Positions 10,260 to 20,154 of a stretch of 64,000 nt of DNA are shown here, in pieces. This stretch comes from an uncultured Christensenellaceae bacterium (lineage in GTDB: Bacteria; Bacillota; Clostridia; Christensenellales; Borkfalkiaceae). The DNA is taken from assembly GCA_910586825.1 (NCBI GenBank), contig CAJUJF010000002.1, positions 62,001 through 126,000 on the forward strand, given 5' to 3'. Each line of letters opens with the position of its first letter. The stretch's first letter is position 1. A model generated the notes under the pieces. The model was not told the origin of the DNA. It did not search any database and saw only the letters and a program-made list of their open reading frames with translations. The translations under genes and the position numbers were made by a program.

Positions 10260-10706
10260 TTATATCTCCTCAAATTTTTCCAATTCCGTTCCGGCCTCCG
10301 CGAAAAGCCGCAGAGAAAATTCGTCCGGATAGCCTTCTTTATAAACGACGCGTACGATTCCGGCGTTGATGATCATTTTCGCGCAGATCACGCACGGCTG
10401 ATGCGTACAGTAAAGGGTCGCCCCGCTGATGTTGATTCCGTACTTTGCAGCTTGAATGATCGCATTCTGTTCGGCATGCGCGGCGTAACAGAGTTCGGCG
10501 CGCGTACCGCTTGCGATCTTCATCTTCTCGCGCAGGCACTCTCCCCTCTCGACGCACGACGAGATCCCCGCGGGCGCGCCGTTATAACCCGTCGTCATCA
10601 CGCGCCGTTCCCGCACGATGATCGCCCCGACTTTCCGGCGGATACAGCTCGCCCAACTTCCCACTTGTTCCGTGAGTTCCATAAATCTTGCGTCCCACTT
10701 ATCCAT
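10260..10706 (-). CDS. dCMP deaminase (ComEB-like)
   Basis: The enzyme deaminates dCMP to dUMP for dTTP synthesis. Zinc ligands and the catalytic glutamate are seen in AAHAEQNAI and in [11 protein letters not shown], the HAE and PCxxC motifs of the cytidine/deoxycytidylate deaminase family. I chose the ATG at 10706 (148 residues) because AGGAGG lies 4 bases upstream; an open frame continues to 10769 but that start has no ribosome site and lies on the promoter. It is the first gene of the operon with ppiB and purB. Confidence 0.93.
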   Translation of the reverse strand: MDKWDARFMELTEQVGSWASCIRRKVGAIIVRERRVMTTGYNGAPAGISSCVERGECLREKMKIASGTRAELCYAAHAEQNAIIQAAKYGINISGATLYCTHQPCVICAKMIINAGIVRVVYKEGYPDEFSLRLFAEAGTELEKFEEI

Positions 10707-10767
10707 GACGCCTCCTCTTTCCCGGCAAAACGACTCGCCGAAAACCTTTTCCGAGATTCTGAATTTC

Positions 10768-10797
10768 ATTATAACACACTCGCGGCAAAGCTGTCAA
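10768..10797 (-). promoter_or_regulatory. Promoter of the dCMP deaminase-ppiB-purB operon
   Basis: TTGACA (10797-10792) and TATAAT (10773-10768) are separated by 18 bases on the minus strand, about 60 bases before the chosen start codon. It is divergent from the groES promoter. Confidence 0.75.
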
Positions 10798-10861
10798 TTC
10801 TTACCGTAAAAGCCGCTTGAAAATATTTCCTTCCGTTTTAAAAAATTTACGGAAATTCTGT

Positions 10862-10889
10862 TTGACTACACGCTTTTTTCGGTTATAAT
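10862..10889 (+). promoter_or_regulatory. groESL promoter
   Basis: TTGACT (10862-10867) and TATAAT (10884-10889) are separated by 16 bases, about 50 bases before groES. No CIRCE element (TTAGCACTC-N9-GAGTGCTAA) is visible between the promoter and the gene or upstream to the divergent promoter, so HrcA control is not supported by this sequence. Confidence 0.75.
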
Positions 10890-10941
10890 ATATAGGAAAT
10901 CAAAAGCGCGAAGCGCGTAAATTATCAGGAGGATCAGTTTT

Positions 10942-11226
10942 ATGAAAATCACACCTTTATTCGACAAGGTCGTCGTAGAAGCGGTTACCGTCGAAGAAAA
11001 GACGAAGAGCGGCTTTTTTCTCCCCTCTTCGGCACAGGAAAAGCCCCAGACGTGCGTAGTCGTCGCAGTCGGCCCCGGCGGCGTCGTGGACGGCAAAGAG
11101 ATCGTCATGCAGGTCAAAGTCGGCGATAAAGTTCTCTGCTCCAAATACGCGGGTACGGATTTCAAGGTCGACGGCAAAGAATTTACCATCATCAAACAGA
11201 GCGACATTCTCGCAATCGTAGAGTAA
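10942..11226 (+). CDS. groES: Co-chaperonin GroES
   Basis: This 94-residue protein is full length for the 10-kDa chaperonin that caps GroEL. The N-terminal KITPLFDKVVVE, the mobile loop region KTKSGFFLPSSAQEKPQ (residues about 20-36) and GDKVLCSKYAGTDFKVDG are family hallmarks. The ribosome site AGGAGG lies upstream of the ATG. It is followed by groEL after 31 bases with its own AGGAGG, and both share the promoter at 10862-10889. Confidence 0.97.
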   Translation: MKITPLFDKVVVEAVTVEEKTKSGFFLPSSAQEKPQTCVVVAVGPGGVVDGKEIVMQVKVGDKVLCSKYAGTDFKVDGKEFTIIKQSDILAIVE

Positions 11227-11245
11227 CCGATACAGGAATTTATAG

Positions 11246-12883
<1,638 letters not shown>

Positions 12884-12896
12884 AAAACAACGATCA

Positions 12897-12927
12897 AAAA
12901 ATCCACCCGGAATTCGGGTGGATTTTT
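12897..12927. terminator. Terminator between groEL and ftsQ (convergent)
   Basis: AATCCACCCG and CGGGTGGATT form a perfect stem around a 5-base loop, followed by a T-run on the plus strand and preceded by an A-run, so it can stop both groEL and the minus-strand dcw operon, whose last gene ends at 12953. Confidence 0.9.
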
Positions 12928-12952
12928 TATTTTATTTGCAAAAATTCAAAGT

Positions 12953-13759
12953 TTATTCGTTTGTTTCCGCCTGATACGCGCACACGATCTTGTCGCCGAC
13001 GAGGTTTACGGTGACAATGCCACCCGTCTTTTCCGCATCGTTCAGCCCCTTTCCCGCAAACGTTCCCTGCCCCGTATAAAGATCTGCGGCGGAACGCATT
13101 TTCGCGGCGGCTTCGCGCTGCGGATTATAAAGGTCGATTACGACCCCCTCCCGCATGGTGAACCGAAAATAATGCGTTTCGGGCGCGCTCTCGCCCCCGC
13201 CGAAATTCAAACTGACGGAAACGACGTTTGCGCGCACTTCTCCGAGCGCATCCCGCAGACAGGCAAAACAATCCATCAACGGTTCGAAATATCGTCCCTC
13301 CGTTTTCCCGTCGACCAAACGGAAACCGAAATCCACCAAAGGAATGTTCTTTCCCGCAACGCGGTTATCGAGCGTGGGATTGCTCCTGAGATATTCACCG
13401 TTCTCGTCGAGCGCCGCAAACGAGCCGTCGGGCAGGAGATACGCATACGATTCCTTTTTCTCGACGATACGGATCCGAACCTGATCGGGATACTTTTTCG
13501 AGACGGTTTCGACTTTCATAAAGGGATACGCCGCAACTTCGTTCTCAACGTCTTTTAAATCGAGAAAGGTGAGACTGCGCCCGACGTAACCGTTCAGCTT
13601 CGTCTGCAATTCAACCGCTTCCTTGCCACCCTCTGCGGAATACGTGCAAAAATCCGTCCGCACGGCAGTTACCGTAAACACGGCGTTCAGCCCCGCCAAG
13701 ACGACGGCGAACAGCAGAATTAACGATACGATCGTCGTTATAATCACTCTCTTTCTCAT
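12953..13759 (-). CDS. ftsQ: Cell-division protein FtsQ/DivIB
   Basis: A bitopic division protein with a short basic N-terminus, one membrane segment (about residues 6-28), then an extracellular POTRA-like region with FxVTAV at its start and YPDQVRIRIVEKK typical of FtsQ/DivIB. It should act with the FtsL-like and FtsI proteins encoded in the same operon. I chose the ATG at 13759 (268 residues) for its GGGAG site; a GTG at 13780 overlapping the murA stop is possible but has no ribosome site. It is the last gene of the dcw operon here; no ftsA or ftsZ follows. Confidence 0.85.
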   Translation of the reverse strand: MRKRVIITTIVSLILLFAVVLAGLNAVFTVTAVRTDFCTYSAEGGKEAVELQTKLNGYVGRSLTFLDLKDVENEVAAYPFMKVETVSKKYPDQVRIRIVEKKESYAYLLPDGSFAALDENGEYLRSNPTLDNRVAGKNIPLVDFGFRLVDGKTEGRYFEPLMDCFACLRDALGEVRANVVSVSLNFGGGESAPETHYFRFTMREGVVIDLYNPQREAAAKMRSAADLYTGQGTFAGKGLNDAEKTGGIVTVNLVGDKIVCAYQAETNE

Positions 13760-13776
13760 TCGTATCTCCCAGCAAA

Positions 13777-15033
13777 TCACCCGCGGACGCGCTTTACCTC
13801 CGCGCCGAGCGATTTGAGTTTCTCCTGAAAATCGGAATAGCCCCTGTCGACGTGCGACAAGTCGATCACTTCGGAAACGCCTTCCGCACCGAGCGCGGCG
13901 ATCACGAGCGCGGCGCCGCCGCGCAGATCTCCCGCAATCAAAGACGCGCCGTGCAATCCGTTTACCCCGCGGACAAAGGCGTTGCGTCCCTTTACCTCGA
14001 TATCCGCGCCCATCTTTTGCAGTTCGGGCACATATTTGAAACGGGTTTCAAAGAGATTTTCGACGATGAGCGCCCCGCCTTCGCAGATACAGTTGAGCGC
14101 CGTTGCCTGCGCCTGCAAATCCGTAGGGAAACCGGGGAACGGCATCGTCTCGATCCGTCGGTTGCAACGCAACCGTCCGTGGCTTTCCAACCTTATTTTA
14201 TCATTTTTCGTATGTATTTTGCAACCGTTTTCGCGCAATTTATGTAAAAGCAAGCCGATATTCTCTCCTCTCACCCCGACGACTTCGATTTCCCCGCCGC
14301 ATATCGCGCAGGCAATGAGGAAAGTCCCCGCTTCGATCCTGTCCTTCATCGGCTTGAACGTTACGCCGCTTAACTCTTTTACGCCTTCGATCCGGATGAC
14401 GTCCGTCCCCGCGCCCGAAACCTTCGCCCCCATCGCATTCAGGAAATTCTGCAAATCAACGATTTCCGGTTCTTTCGCGGCGCCCGACAGCGTCGTCACG
14501 CCGTCCGCCATGACGGCCGCGAGCAGGATGTTTTCCGTCGCGCCGACGCTGGGAAAATCCAGAGGGATTTCCGCACCCCGCAATTTATCGCAAGAGCAAT
14601 GTATAAAACCGTCTCTTTCGACGATACTCACGCCAAGCCGTTTCAGCGCGTTGAGATGCAAATCGATCGGTCTTAGTCCGATGTCGCACCCGCCGGGATA
14701 TGCGATCACGGCGCGATGAAACCGCGTCAAAAGCGAACCGAGCATAAATACGGACGAACGCAGTTCCCGCGTCAAAGCCGAGGAAATTTCGTGACAACAT
14801 GCGTTCGCGCTGTCTATATGAACGTCTTCCCCCCGAAAACGGACGTCCGCGCCCAATTCGCGCAAAATCTGCGCCATGCACGAAACGTCCGAGATAGCCG
14901 GAGTTTCGCGGATTATAACGCGTTGATCCGTCAAGATCGAGGCGGCAAAGAGTGGCAGAACGGAATTTTTGGCAGATTGCATTTTGACGCTTCCGTACAG
15001 TTTCCGACCGCCCTCTATCATAAACTTATCCAT
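13777..15033 (-). CDS. murA: UDP-N-acetylglucosamine 1-carboxyvinyltransferase
   Basis: MurA transfers enolpyruvate from PEP to UDP-GlcNAc, the first committed step of peptidoglycan synthesis. The 418-residue protein has the N-terminal KNSVLPLFAASIL, the active-site loop with cysteine in YPGGCDIGLRPIDLH (near residue 115; this Cys is the one attacked by fosfomycin in the family), and AGTFLIACAICGG. GGAGAG lies before the ATG. It stands between ftsW and ftsQ, the place where murG usually precedes it in clostridia; murG is missing. Confidence 0.96.
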   Translation of the reverse strand: MDKFMIEGGRKLYGSVKMQSAKNSVLPLFAASILTDQRVIIRETPAISDVSCMAQILRELGADVRFRGEDVHIDSANACCHEISSALTRELRSSVFMLGSLLTRFHRAVIAYPGGCDIGLRPIDLHLNALKRLGVSIVERDGFIHCSCDKLRGAEIPLDFPSVGATENILLAAVMADGVTTLSGAAKEPEIVDLQNFLNAMGAKVSGAGTDVIRIEGVKELSGVTFKPMKDRIEAGTFLIACAICGGEIEVVGVRGENIGLLLHKLRENGCKIHTKNDKIRLESHGRLRCNRRIETMPFPGFPTDLQAQATALNCICEGGALIVENLFETRFKYVPELQKMGADIEVKGRNAFVRGVNGLHGASLIAGDLRGGAALVIAALGAEGVSEVIDLSHVDRGYSDFQEKLKSLGAEVKRVRG

Positions 15034-15067
15034 AGTTCTCTCCTCACGTATTTCGTAAAAAGCGAAA

Positions 15068-15086
15068 ACGCCCGAATTGCAGGCGT
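15068..15086 (-). terminator. Hairpin with T-run between ftsW and murA, possible attenuator
   Basis: On the minus strand ACGCC and GGCGT (with an extra wobble and G-C pair) enclose a 5-base loop and are followed by TTTTCGCTTTTT, ending about 20 bases before the murA ribosome site. It is a weak terminator that could tune murA-ftsQ expression relative to ftsW. Confidence 0.4.
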
Positions 15087-15140
15087 CCCCACTACGTACT
15101 ACATATTATGTTAGGAGAGAAAATACCGTTCTTTTCCCTG

Positions 15141-16325
15141 TTACGATTTTTTATTCAATTTCACAGCCCTGCGTTTTTTACGCGGGATTCCCGAAAATAC
15201 CGCGCCTTGCTCCCGCGCGGCGGTCTGCCTCGAAACTCCGTATACGACGCCCATACCCGCCATAGTGACGACGAGCGACGTATTGCCCGCGGAGATCAGC
15301 GGAAGCGGCAATCCCGTGGGCGGAATGCACCCGCTCACGACAAGCGCATTGAGAGAGGACTGCACCGCAAAGACGAGCATAATTCCGGAAACGAGCATGT
15401 ATCCGTAAAAATTCCCGCATTCGCGCGCGATTTTAAACCCGCGCCAAACGACGAAACCGATGACCGCAAAGAGCGCCAGAACCCCGAAAAAGCCCGTTTC
15501 TTCGCCGATGACGGAAAGAATAAAGTCGCTTTCCGCAAAGGGCAAAAACCGATATTTCTGACGGGAATGAAACAGCCCTACGCCGAACAAATTTCCGTTG
15601 CCCAACGCATAAAGCGATTGGATCAGCTGATAGCCCTCTTCTTTCGGCGAAGCCCAAGGGTTCATAAACGCGGAAAGCCGTTGCAGGCGGTAAGGCTCCG
15701 CCAAAATCAGAGCGGGTACGACGAACAAAACGGGAACGCAAATAACGATCAGCGATTTTTTCGACACGCCGCTCAAAAAAATCATGCCGAGCATGAGCGC
15801 GCCCACGCACATCGTAACCGACATATTCGGTTCCAAGATGATCAGAACGCAAATCCCGAGCCCCGCGCCGAGAACGGGCAAAATCCCTTTTAGCGAACGC
15901 ATGCGCGCGGGATCTTTGGCGAAATAACCCGCCGTAAACAAGACGAACCCGTATTTGGCGAGCTCCGAAGGCTGAATCGTAAACGAACCGAATCCGATCC
16001 AGCGCGTCGCGCCGTAATTGCTCTTTCCCAAACCGGGAACAAACACGAGCGCAAGCAAAATCAGCGAAACAACGAGCGCGGGAATTCCCATGCGACGCAG
16101 TTTTCCGTACGGGAGAAAAGAAATTCCGATCATGGCGCCGAGCCCGAGTATAAATCCGACGAGCTGTTTTTTGAAGAAGAAAAACGCGTCTCCGTATTGC
16201 ACCTGCGCGTTATAACTGCTTGCGGAATAGACGCATACCAACCCGTACGCGGCGAGCGCCGTAACGCCGAACAAAAACAGAAGGTCTCCGTACTGTCTTT
16301 TTTTACTCAACGTCTGCCGGTCCAC
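15141..16325 (-). CDS. ftsW: SEDS peptidoglycan polymerase FtsW (SpoVE-like)
   Basis: This 394-residue membrane protein has about ten hydrophobic segments and the SEDS signatures CVYSASSYNAQ near the N-terminus, GNGNLFGVGLFHSRQKYRFLPFAESDFI and the C-terminal PPTGLPLPLISAGNTS. SEDS proteins polymerise glycan strands from lipid II, paired with a class B PBP, here ftsI of the same operon. I chose GTG at 16325 because AGGAG lies 4 bases upstream; a longer frame to 16409 has an N-terminus read out of the murD gene. It overlaps the murD end by 23 bases. Confidence 0.92.
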   Translation of the reverse strand: MDRQTLSKKRQYGDLLFLFGVTALAAYGLVCVYSASSYNAQVQYGDAFFFFKKQLVGFILGLGAMIGISFLPYGKLRRMGIPALVVSLILLALVFVPGLGKSNYGATRWIGFGSFTIQPSELAKYGFVLFTAGYFAKDPARMRSLKGILPVLGAGLGICVLIILEPNMSVTMCVGALMLGMIFLSGVSKKSLIVICVPVLFVVPALILAEPYRLQRLSAFMNPWASPKEEGYQLIQSLYALGNGNLFGVGLFHSRQKYRFLPFAESDFILSVIGEETGFFGVLALFAVIGFVVWRGFKIARECGNFYGYMLVSGIMLVFAVQSSLNALVVSGCIPPTGLPLPLISAGNTSLVVTMAGMGVVYGVSRQTAAREQGAVFSGIPRKKRRAVKLNKKS

Positions 16326-17703
16326 GCGACTCCTCCGCACCCGCGGCGCCCTTCCGCTCTTCGGTGAGAATATGTAAAACTTCCGCAAAGCGATCCCCGC
16401 GCTCTTCATAACTGCGGAAACTGTCGAAGCTTGCAGAGGCGGGAGAAAGCAACACGTTCTGCCCGCGCTTCGCCGTCAAAAACGCGACCCTGACGGCAAG
16501 ATCAAACGGACGGCAAAGCGTAACGGACGTAAAACCGCTTTTTACCGCCGCATTCAATATCCGAAACGCGTTTTCCCCGTACAGCACCGCATGGACGACG
16601 CCGGAATTTTTTACCGCCTCGAATAACGGTTCGTAAGAATAGCCCTTGTCCTTTCCGCCCAGCAACAGAACGCTTTCGCCTTTGATGCTCTCGATCGCCT
16701 TGATCGCGGAATCCACGTTCGTCGCCTTCGAATCGTCGATAAACGTAACGCCGCAAAGTTCCCCGATCTTCTGGATCCTGTGCTTTACGCCCTGAAAACT
16801 CTTCAATGCCGCAGTGATCGCCGCATTCCCCGTCCCCGCAAGCTTGGCCGCGCAGATCGCCGCAAGCGCGTTCGCACGGTTATGGTTTCCGTCCAACGGA
16901 AATTCACTCTCCGAAAATAGCTTTTCACCGAAATAACAAAAATATCCGTCCGCGAGATACGCCCCCTCCACGCGCTCGCGCAAGGAGAACCAAACGACTT
17001 TTGCCTTGGTCTTTTCGGCAAACCCGCGGATCACGGGATCGTCGTAATTCAGAACCGCATATTCGCTCTCCGTACTGTTTTTTAAAAGACGGGATTTCAA
17101 AAATATGTAATTCTCCATCGTGTAATGGCGATTGAGATGGTCTTCCGTGACGTTGAGCATCACGGCGACATGCGGGCGAAGCGAATACAGCGTTTCGAGC
17201 TGAAAAGACGAAATTTCGGCAACGGCGATCCCGTCTTCTCCCAATTCGCCGATGCAGGACGTGATCGGTTTCCCGACGTTTCCGCACGCAACCGCGTTTT
17301 TTCCGGACGCGCGGAGAATGTTTTCCAGCATCGTGACGGTCGTGGTCTTTCCGTTTGTCCCCGTCACCGCGATCACGGGACAGCGCAGCGCGAGCGCGCC
17401 GAGTTCCGCTTCTCCGATGATCCGTTTGTCCGCCTGACGGAACGCAACGGGCAACGGATGATCGACGGGAATCCCCGGGCTGAGTACGAGCACGTCGCAC
17501 CGTTCCGATTTTTCCGCCAGATCCTCTTTCGAGACGATCATGCAGCCGATTTCGGAAAGCCGTTGCGCGGCGCTCCGCACCGTATCGTCTTCAACGTCGT
17601 CGTAGACGTAGACGCGCGCTCCGCGGGAAACCAGATATTCCGCCGCCGCGATCCCCGAACGCGACAGCCCCGCCACGAGAAAGGTTTGCGTTGCAAATAA
17701 CAT
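16303..17703 (-). CDS. murD: UDP-N-acetylmuramoylalanine--D-glutamate ligase
   Basis: MurD adds D-glutamate to UDP-MurNAc-L-Ala. The 466-residue protein shows the N-terminal Rossmann-like GLSRSGIAAAEYL, the Mur-ligase P-loop AVTGTNGKTTT (residues about 110-120), NVTEDHLNRH and FIDDSKATN. The C-terminus carries a short Glu/Gly-rich tail. AAAGGAG lies 6 bases before the ATG. murI, which makes its D-glutamate, lies just upstream of the same cluster. Confidence 0.96.
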   Translation of the reverse strand: MLFATQTFLVAGLSRSGIAAAEYLVSRGARVYVYDDVEDDTVRSAAQRLSEIGCMIVSKEDLAEKSERCDVLVLSPGIPVDHPLPVAFRQADKRIIGEAELGALALRCPVIAVTGTNGKTTTVTMLENILRASGKNAVACGNVGKPITSCIGELGEDGIAVAEISSFQLETLYSLRPHVAVMLNVTEDHLNRHYTMENYIFLKSRLLKNSTESEYAVLNYDDPVIRGFAEKTKAKVVWFSLRERVEGAYLADGYFCYFGEKLFSESEFPLDGNHNRANALAAICAAKLAGTGNAAITAALKSFQGVKHRIQKIGELCGVTFIDDSKATNVDSAIKAIESIKGESVLLLGGKDKGYSYEPLFEAVKNSGVVHAVLYGENAFRILNAAVKSGFTSVTLCRPFDLAVRVAFLTAKRGQNVLLSPASASFDSFRSYEERGDRFAEVLHILTEERKGAAGAEESRGPADVE

Positions 17704-17737
17704 ACTTTACTCCTTTGCCCGCGGTTCGCCGCGGCAA

Positions 17738-18691
17738 TCAGACAAACGGAAGAATCAGCGTAACGCCCAGCACCGCCGTGATCAGGGAATAGACGTAAGA
17801 AATTTTTCCTTCCGAAAATCCTTTTTCCTGAAAATGATGATGCAAAGGCGCCATCAGAAACACACGCTTGCCCGTTTTTTTATAGTATATTACCTGTATG
17901 ATCACGGATATGCTTGAAACGACGAAGGTAATTCCGAGAATCGGAACGATCAGCGCGTTTCCGGTAAACAAACAGACGCACGCGGCAAACCCGCCGAGAG
18001 ACAGCGAACCGGTATCCCCCATGAATACGCTCGCACGGTTTACGTTGAACACGAGATAGGCGGCCAACGCGCCGACAAGACAGCAGCACAGCTTCGCCGT
18101 TTCGGAATTCGATCCCTGCAAAAGCAACAGCGCCGCAACCGCGCCGAAAAACACGGCGCTCACCGATCCGGCAAGCCCGTCCAATCCGTCGGTCAGATTG
18201 ACGCTGTTCACGGTCGCGAGGAATACGAAAATTCCGAGCGGAAGCATCCCCCAGCCGATATCGAACGAAAACGCCGTATAGGGAATCTTTAACACCGTAA
18301 GCCCTTCGAAACAACAGTACAGCGACGCCATCACCGCGACGGCGAACTGAAAGATTATCTTCTGATACGGTCTCAGACCGAGATTTTTCCCGCGGAATTT
18401 TTTCAGAAGATCGTCGAGAAATCCGACGGCAAGATAACCCAGCCCCACCGCCAACGCAACCAGAACGGGCTTGTCCCGCGTGTCGCAGACGATAAGCGCG
18501 ACCAAAAACGCGGCAAACACAAACCCGAGGCCGCCCATCGTGGGCGTCCCGCCTTTGTGTTTGTGTTCTTTCACGTAAGACAAAATATTCTGTCCCGCGC
18601 CGAGTTTTTTCAGCAACGGGATTTCCGCCGCGCAGAGCGCCAGCGATATGGCAAAAGATAATAAAACGCCGAGTAGTAAAGTACGAGTCAT
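17738..18691 (-). CDS. mraY: Phospho-N-acetylmuramoyl-pentapeptide transferase
   Basis: MraY moves phospho-MurNAc-pentapeptide to undecaprenyl phosphate, forming lipid I at the inner face of the membrane. The 317-residue polytopic protein contains GTPTMGG (residues about 49-55), the metal-binding NLTDGLDGLA, VFMGDTGSLSLGG and the C-terminal APLHHHFQEKG, all family signatures. Its ATG overlaps the murE stop by 4 bases (ATGA). The next lipid-cycle enzyme MurG is not in this window. Confidence 0.97.
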   Translation of the reverse strand: MTRTLLLGVLLSFAISLALCAAEIPLLKKLGAGQNILSYVKEHKHKGGTPTMGGLGFVFAAFLVALIVCDTRDKPVLVALAVGLGYLAVGFLDDLLKKFRGKNLGLRPYQKIIFQFAVAVMASLYCCFEGLTVLKIPYTAFSFDIGWGMLPLGIFVFLATVNSVNLTDGLDGLAGSVSAVFFGAVAALLLLQGSNSETAKLCCCLVGALAAYLVFNVNRASVFMGDTGSLSLGGFAACVCLFTGNALIVPILGITFVVSSISVIIQVIYYKKTGKRVFLMAPLHHHFQEKGFSEGKISYVYSLITAVLGVTLILPFV

Positions 18692-20124
18692 TGCAGTTTC
18701 CCGAGAATGTTTTCGATAACAGTTTTATCGCTGTAACCGTATTTTATTCCCATGATCTCCTGTTCCCGTTCGCCGCCTTTTCCCGCAACGAGCAGAATAT
18801 CCCCTTCGCGCAACATCCCGATCGCGTATTCCGTCGCGCGTTCCCGCTCCTCCACGATCGTGTAATTCCTTGAAACCGCACGGAATCCGCGTTCGATCTC
18901 CGAGATGATCGACAACGGCTCTTCGAAGCGCGGATTGTCGGAAGTGAGCACCGCAAAATCGGCGAGCCGCGCCGCAGTCGCGCCCATGAGAGGACGCTTT
19001 TCCCTGTCGCGATTTCCTCCGCAACCGAATAAAACGATCAGTCTGCCCGTGCAATATTCTTTCAGCGCCAACAGGGATTTTTCCAATCCGTCCGGCGTAT
19101 GCGCGAAGTCAACGACGATTTCCGCGCCGCGATGCCTTGCGACGCGTTCCAACCGCCCGTCCACCCGCGTGCTTTTCAGACCCGCCGCGATCGCTTCGGC
19201 GCCGACGCCGTACCGCCGCGCCGCCGTTGCCGCCGCCAACGCGTTATAGACGTTGTGCCGCCCCGTCAAACAAATTTCCGCGTCGCACAGCTCGTCGTTG
19301 AGATTGAGAAGCGCGCGCGTTCCGCCGATTTCCTCCCGCCGAATCAACGCAAACGAATCGGAGGGCGCATCCAGCCCGTAACTGATATAAGGCACTTTCC
19401 CGATCAGTTCGCGAGAAAAGGGATCGTCGGAATTGATCACGGCGAATCGGCATCGTTGCGGCGTAAACAGCGACTTTTTTGCCGCGCCGTACGACTGCAT
19501 GTCCCCGAAAAAATCGAGATGATCCTGCGTCAGATTGGTAAACACCGCGGTATCGTAACAGATCGGAATTTCCTTTTTTAACGCAAGCGCATGCGCGGAC
19601 ACTTCCATGACCGCAATTTCGGTCTTTGCGCGCACCATGTCCGCAAGCAAGGAAAATAAGAACACCGAATCGGGCGTCGTAAGCGTAGGCGCAATTTCCG
19701 CGGAAGGAAACTTACCGCCCAACGTTCCGATCACGCCCGCCCGTCTTCCGTCGCACTCCAAAATGCGGTACAGCATCTGCGATACGGTGGTCTTGCCGTT
19801 GGTGCCGGTGACCCCGACGATAGAAAGCTTTTTCTCCGGATGCCCGTAAAACCCCGCCGCGATCCGCGCCATCGCTTCCCGTCCGTCCGACACGATCAAC
19901 TGCGGAAGATTGACGTCTACCTCCCGCTCGCAGACGATCGCGACAGCCCCTCTTCTCTCCGCTTCGGCGGCGTACGCGTGCGAATCCGAATGCGTCCCGC
20001 GATAGCAGAAAAACAAGTCTCCGTTTTCCGTAATGCGGCTGTCGAACCGAAGTCCCTTGATTTCAGCGTCTCCGCCCACGAGACGCGCGCCCGCCGTCTC
20101 CCGCGCCAGAACGGATAATTTCAT
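18688..20124 (-). CDS. murE: UDP-MurNAc-tripeptide synthetase, meso-DAP adding
   Basis: MurE adds the third stem-peptide residue. The 478-residue protein has GVTGTNGKTT (near residue 107), the carbamylated-lysine region, and the specificity motif DNPRFEEP near residue 400. In the family DNPR marks meso-diaminopimelate as substrate, so the cell wall is predicted to be mDAP type. GGGAGG stands before the ATG. It lies between ftsI and mraY, and the substrate link to the DapF domain at 47730-48560 is notable. Confidence 0.97.
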   Translation of the reverse strand: MKLSVLARETAGARLVGGDAEIKGLRFDSRITENGDLFFCYRGTHSDSHAYAAEAERRGAVAIVCEREVDVNLPQLIVSDGREAMARIAAGFYGHPEKKLSIVGVTGTNGKTTVSQMLYRILECDGRRAGVIGTLGGKFPSAEIAPTLTTPDSVFLFSLLADMVRAKTEIAVMEVSAHALALKKEIPICYDTAVFTNLTQDHLDFFGDMQSYGAAKKSLFTPQRCRFAVINSDDPFSRELIGKVPYISYGLDAPSDSFALIRREEIGGTRALLNLNDELCDAEICLTGRHNVYNALAAATAARRYGVGAEAIAAGLKSTRVDGRLERVARHRGAEIVVDFAHTPDGLEKSLLALKEYCTGRLIVLFGCGGNRDREKRPLMGATAARLADFAVLTSDNPRFEEPLSIISEIERGFRAVSRNYTIVEERERATEYAIGMLREGDILLVAGKGGEREQEIMGIKYGYSDKTVIENILGKLQ

Positions 20125-20154
20125 ATACCTTCCTCCCGATGATAAAACTCTGTA

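Noticed and set aside
16326-16409. Longer FtsW N-terminus
   Set aside because: These codons lie in murD, are basic and not SEDS-like; the GTG at 16325 has AGGAG at the right distance.
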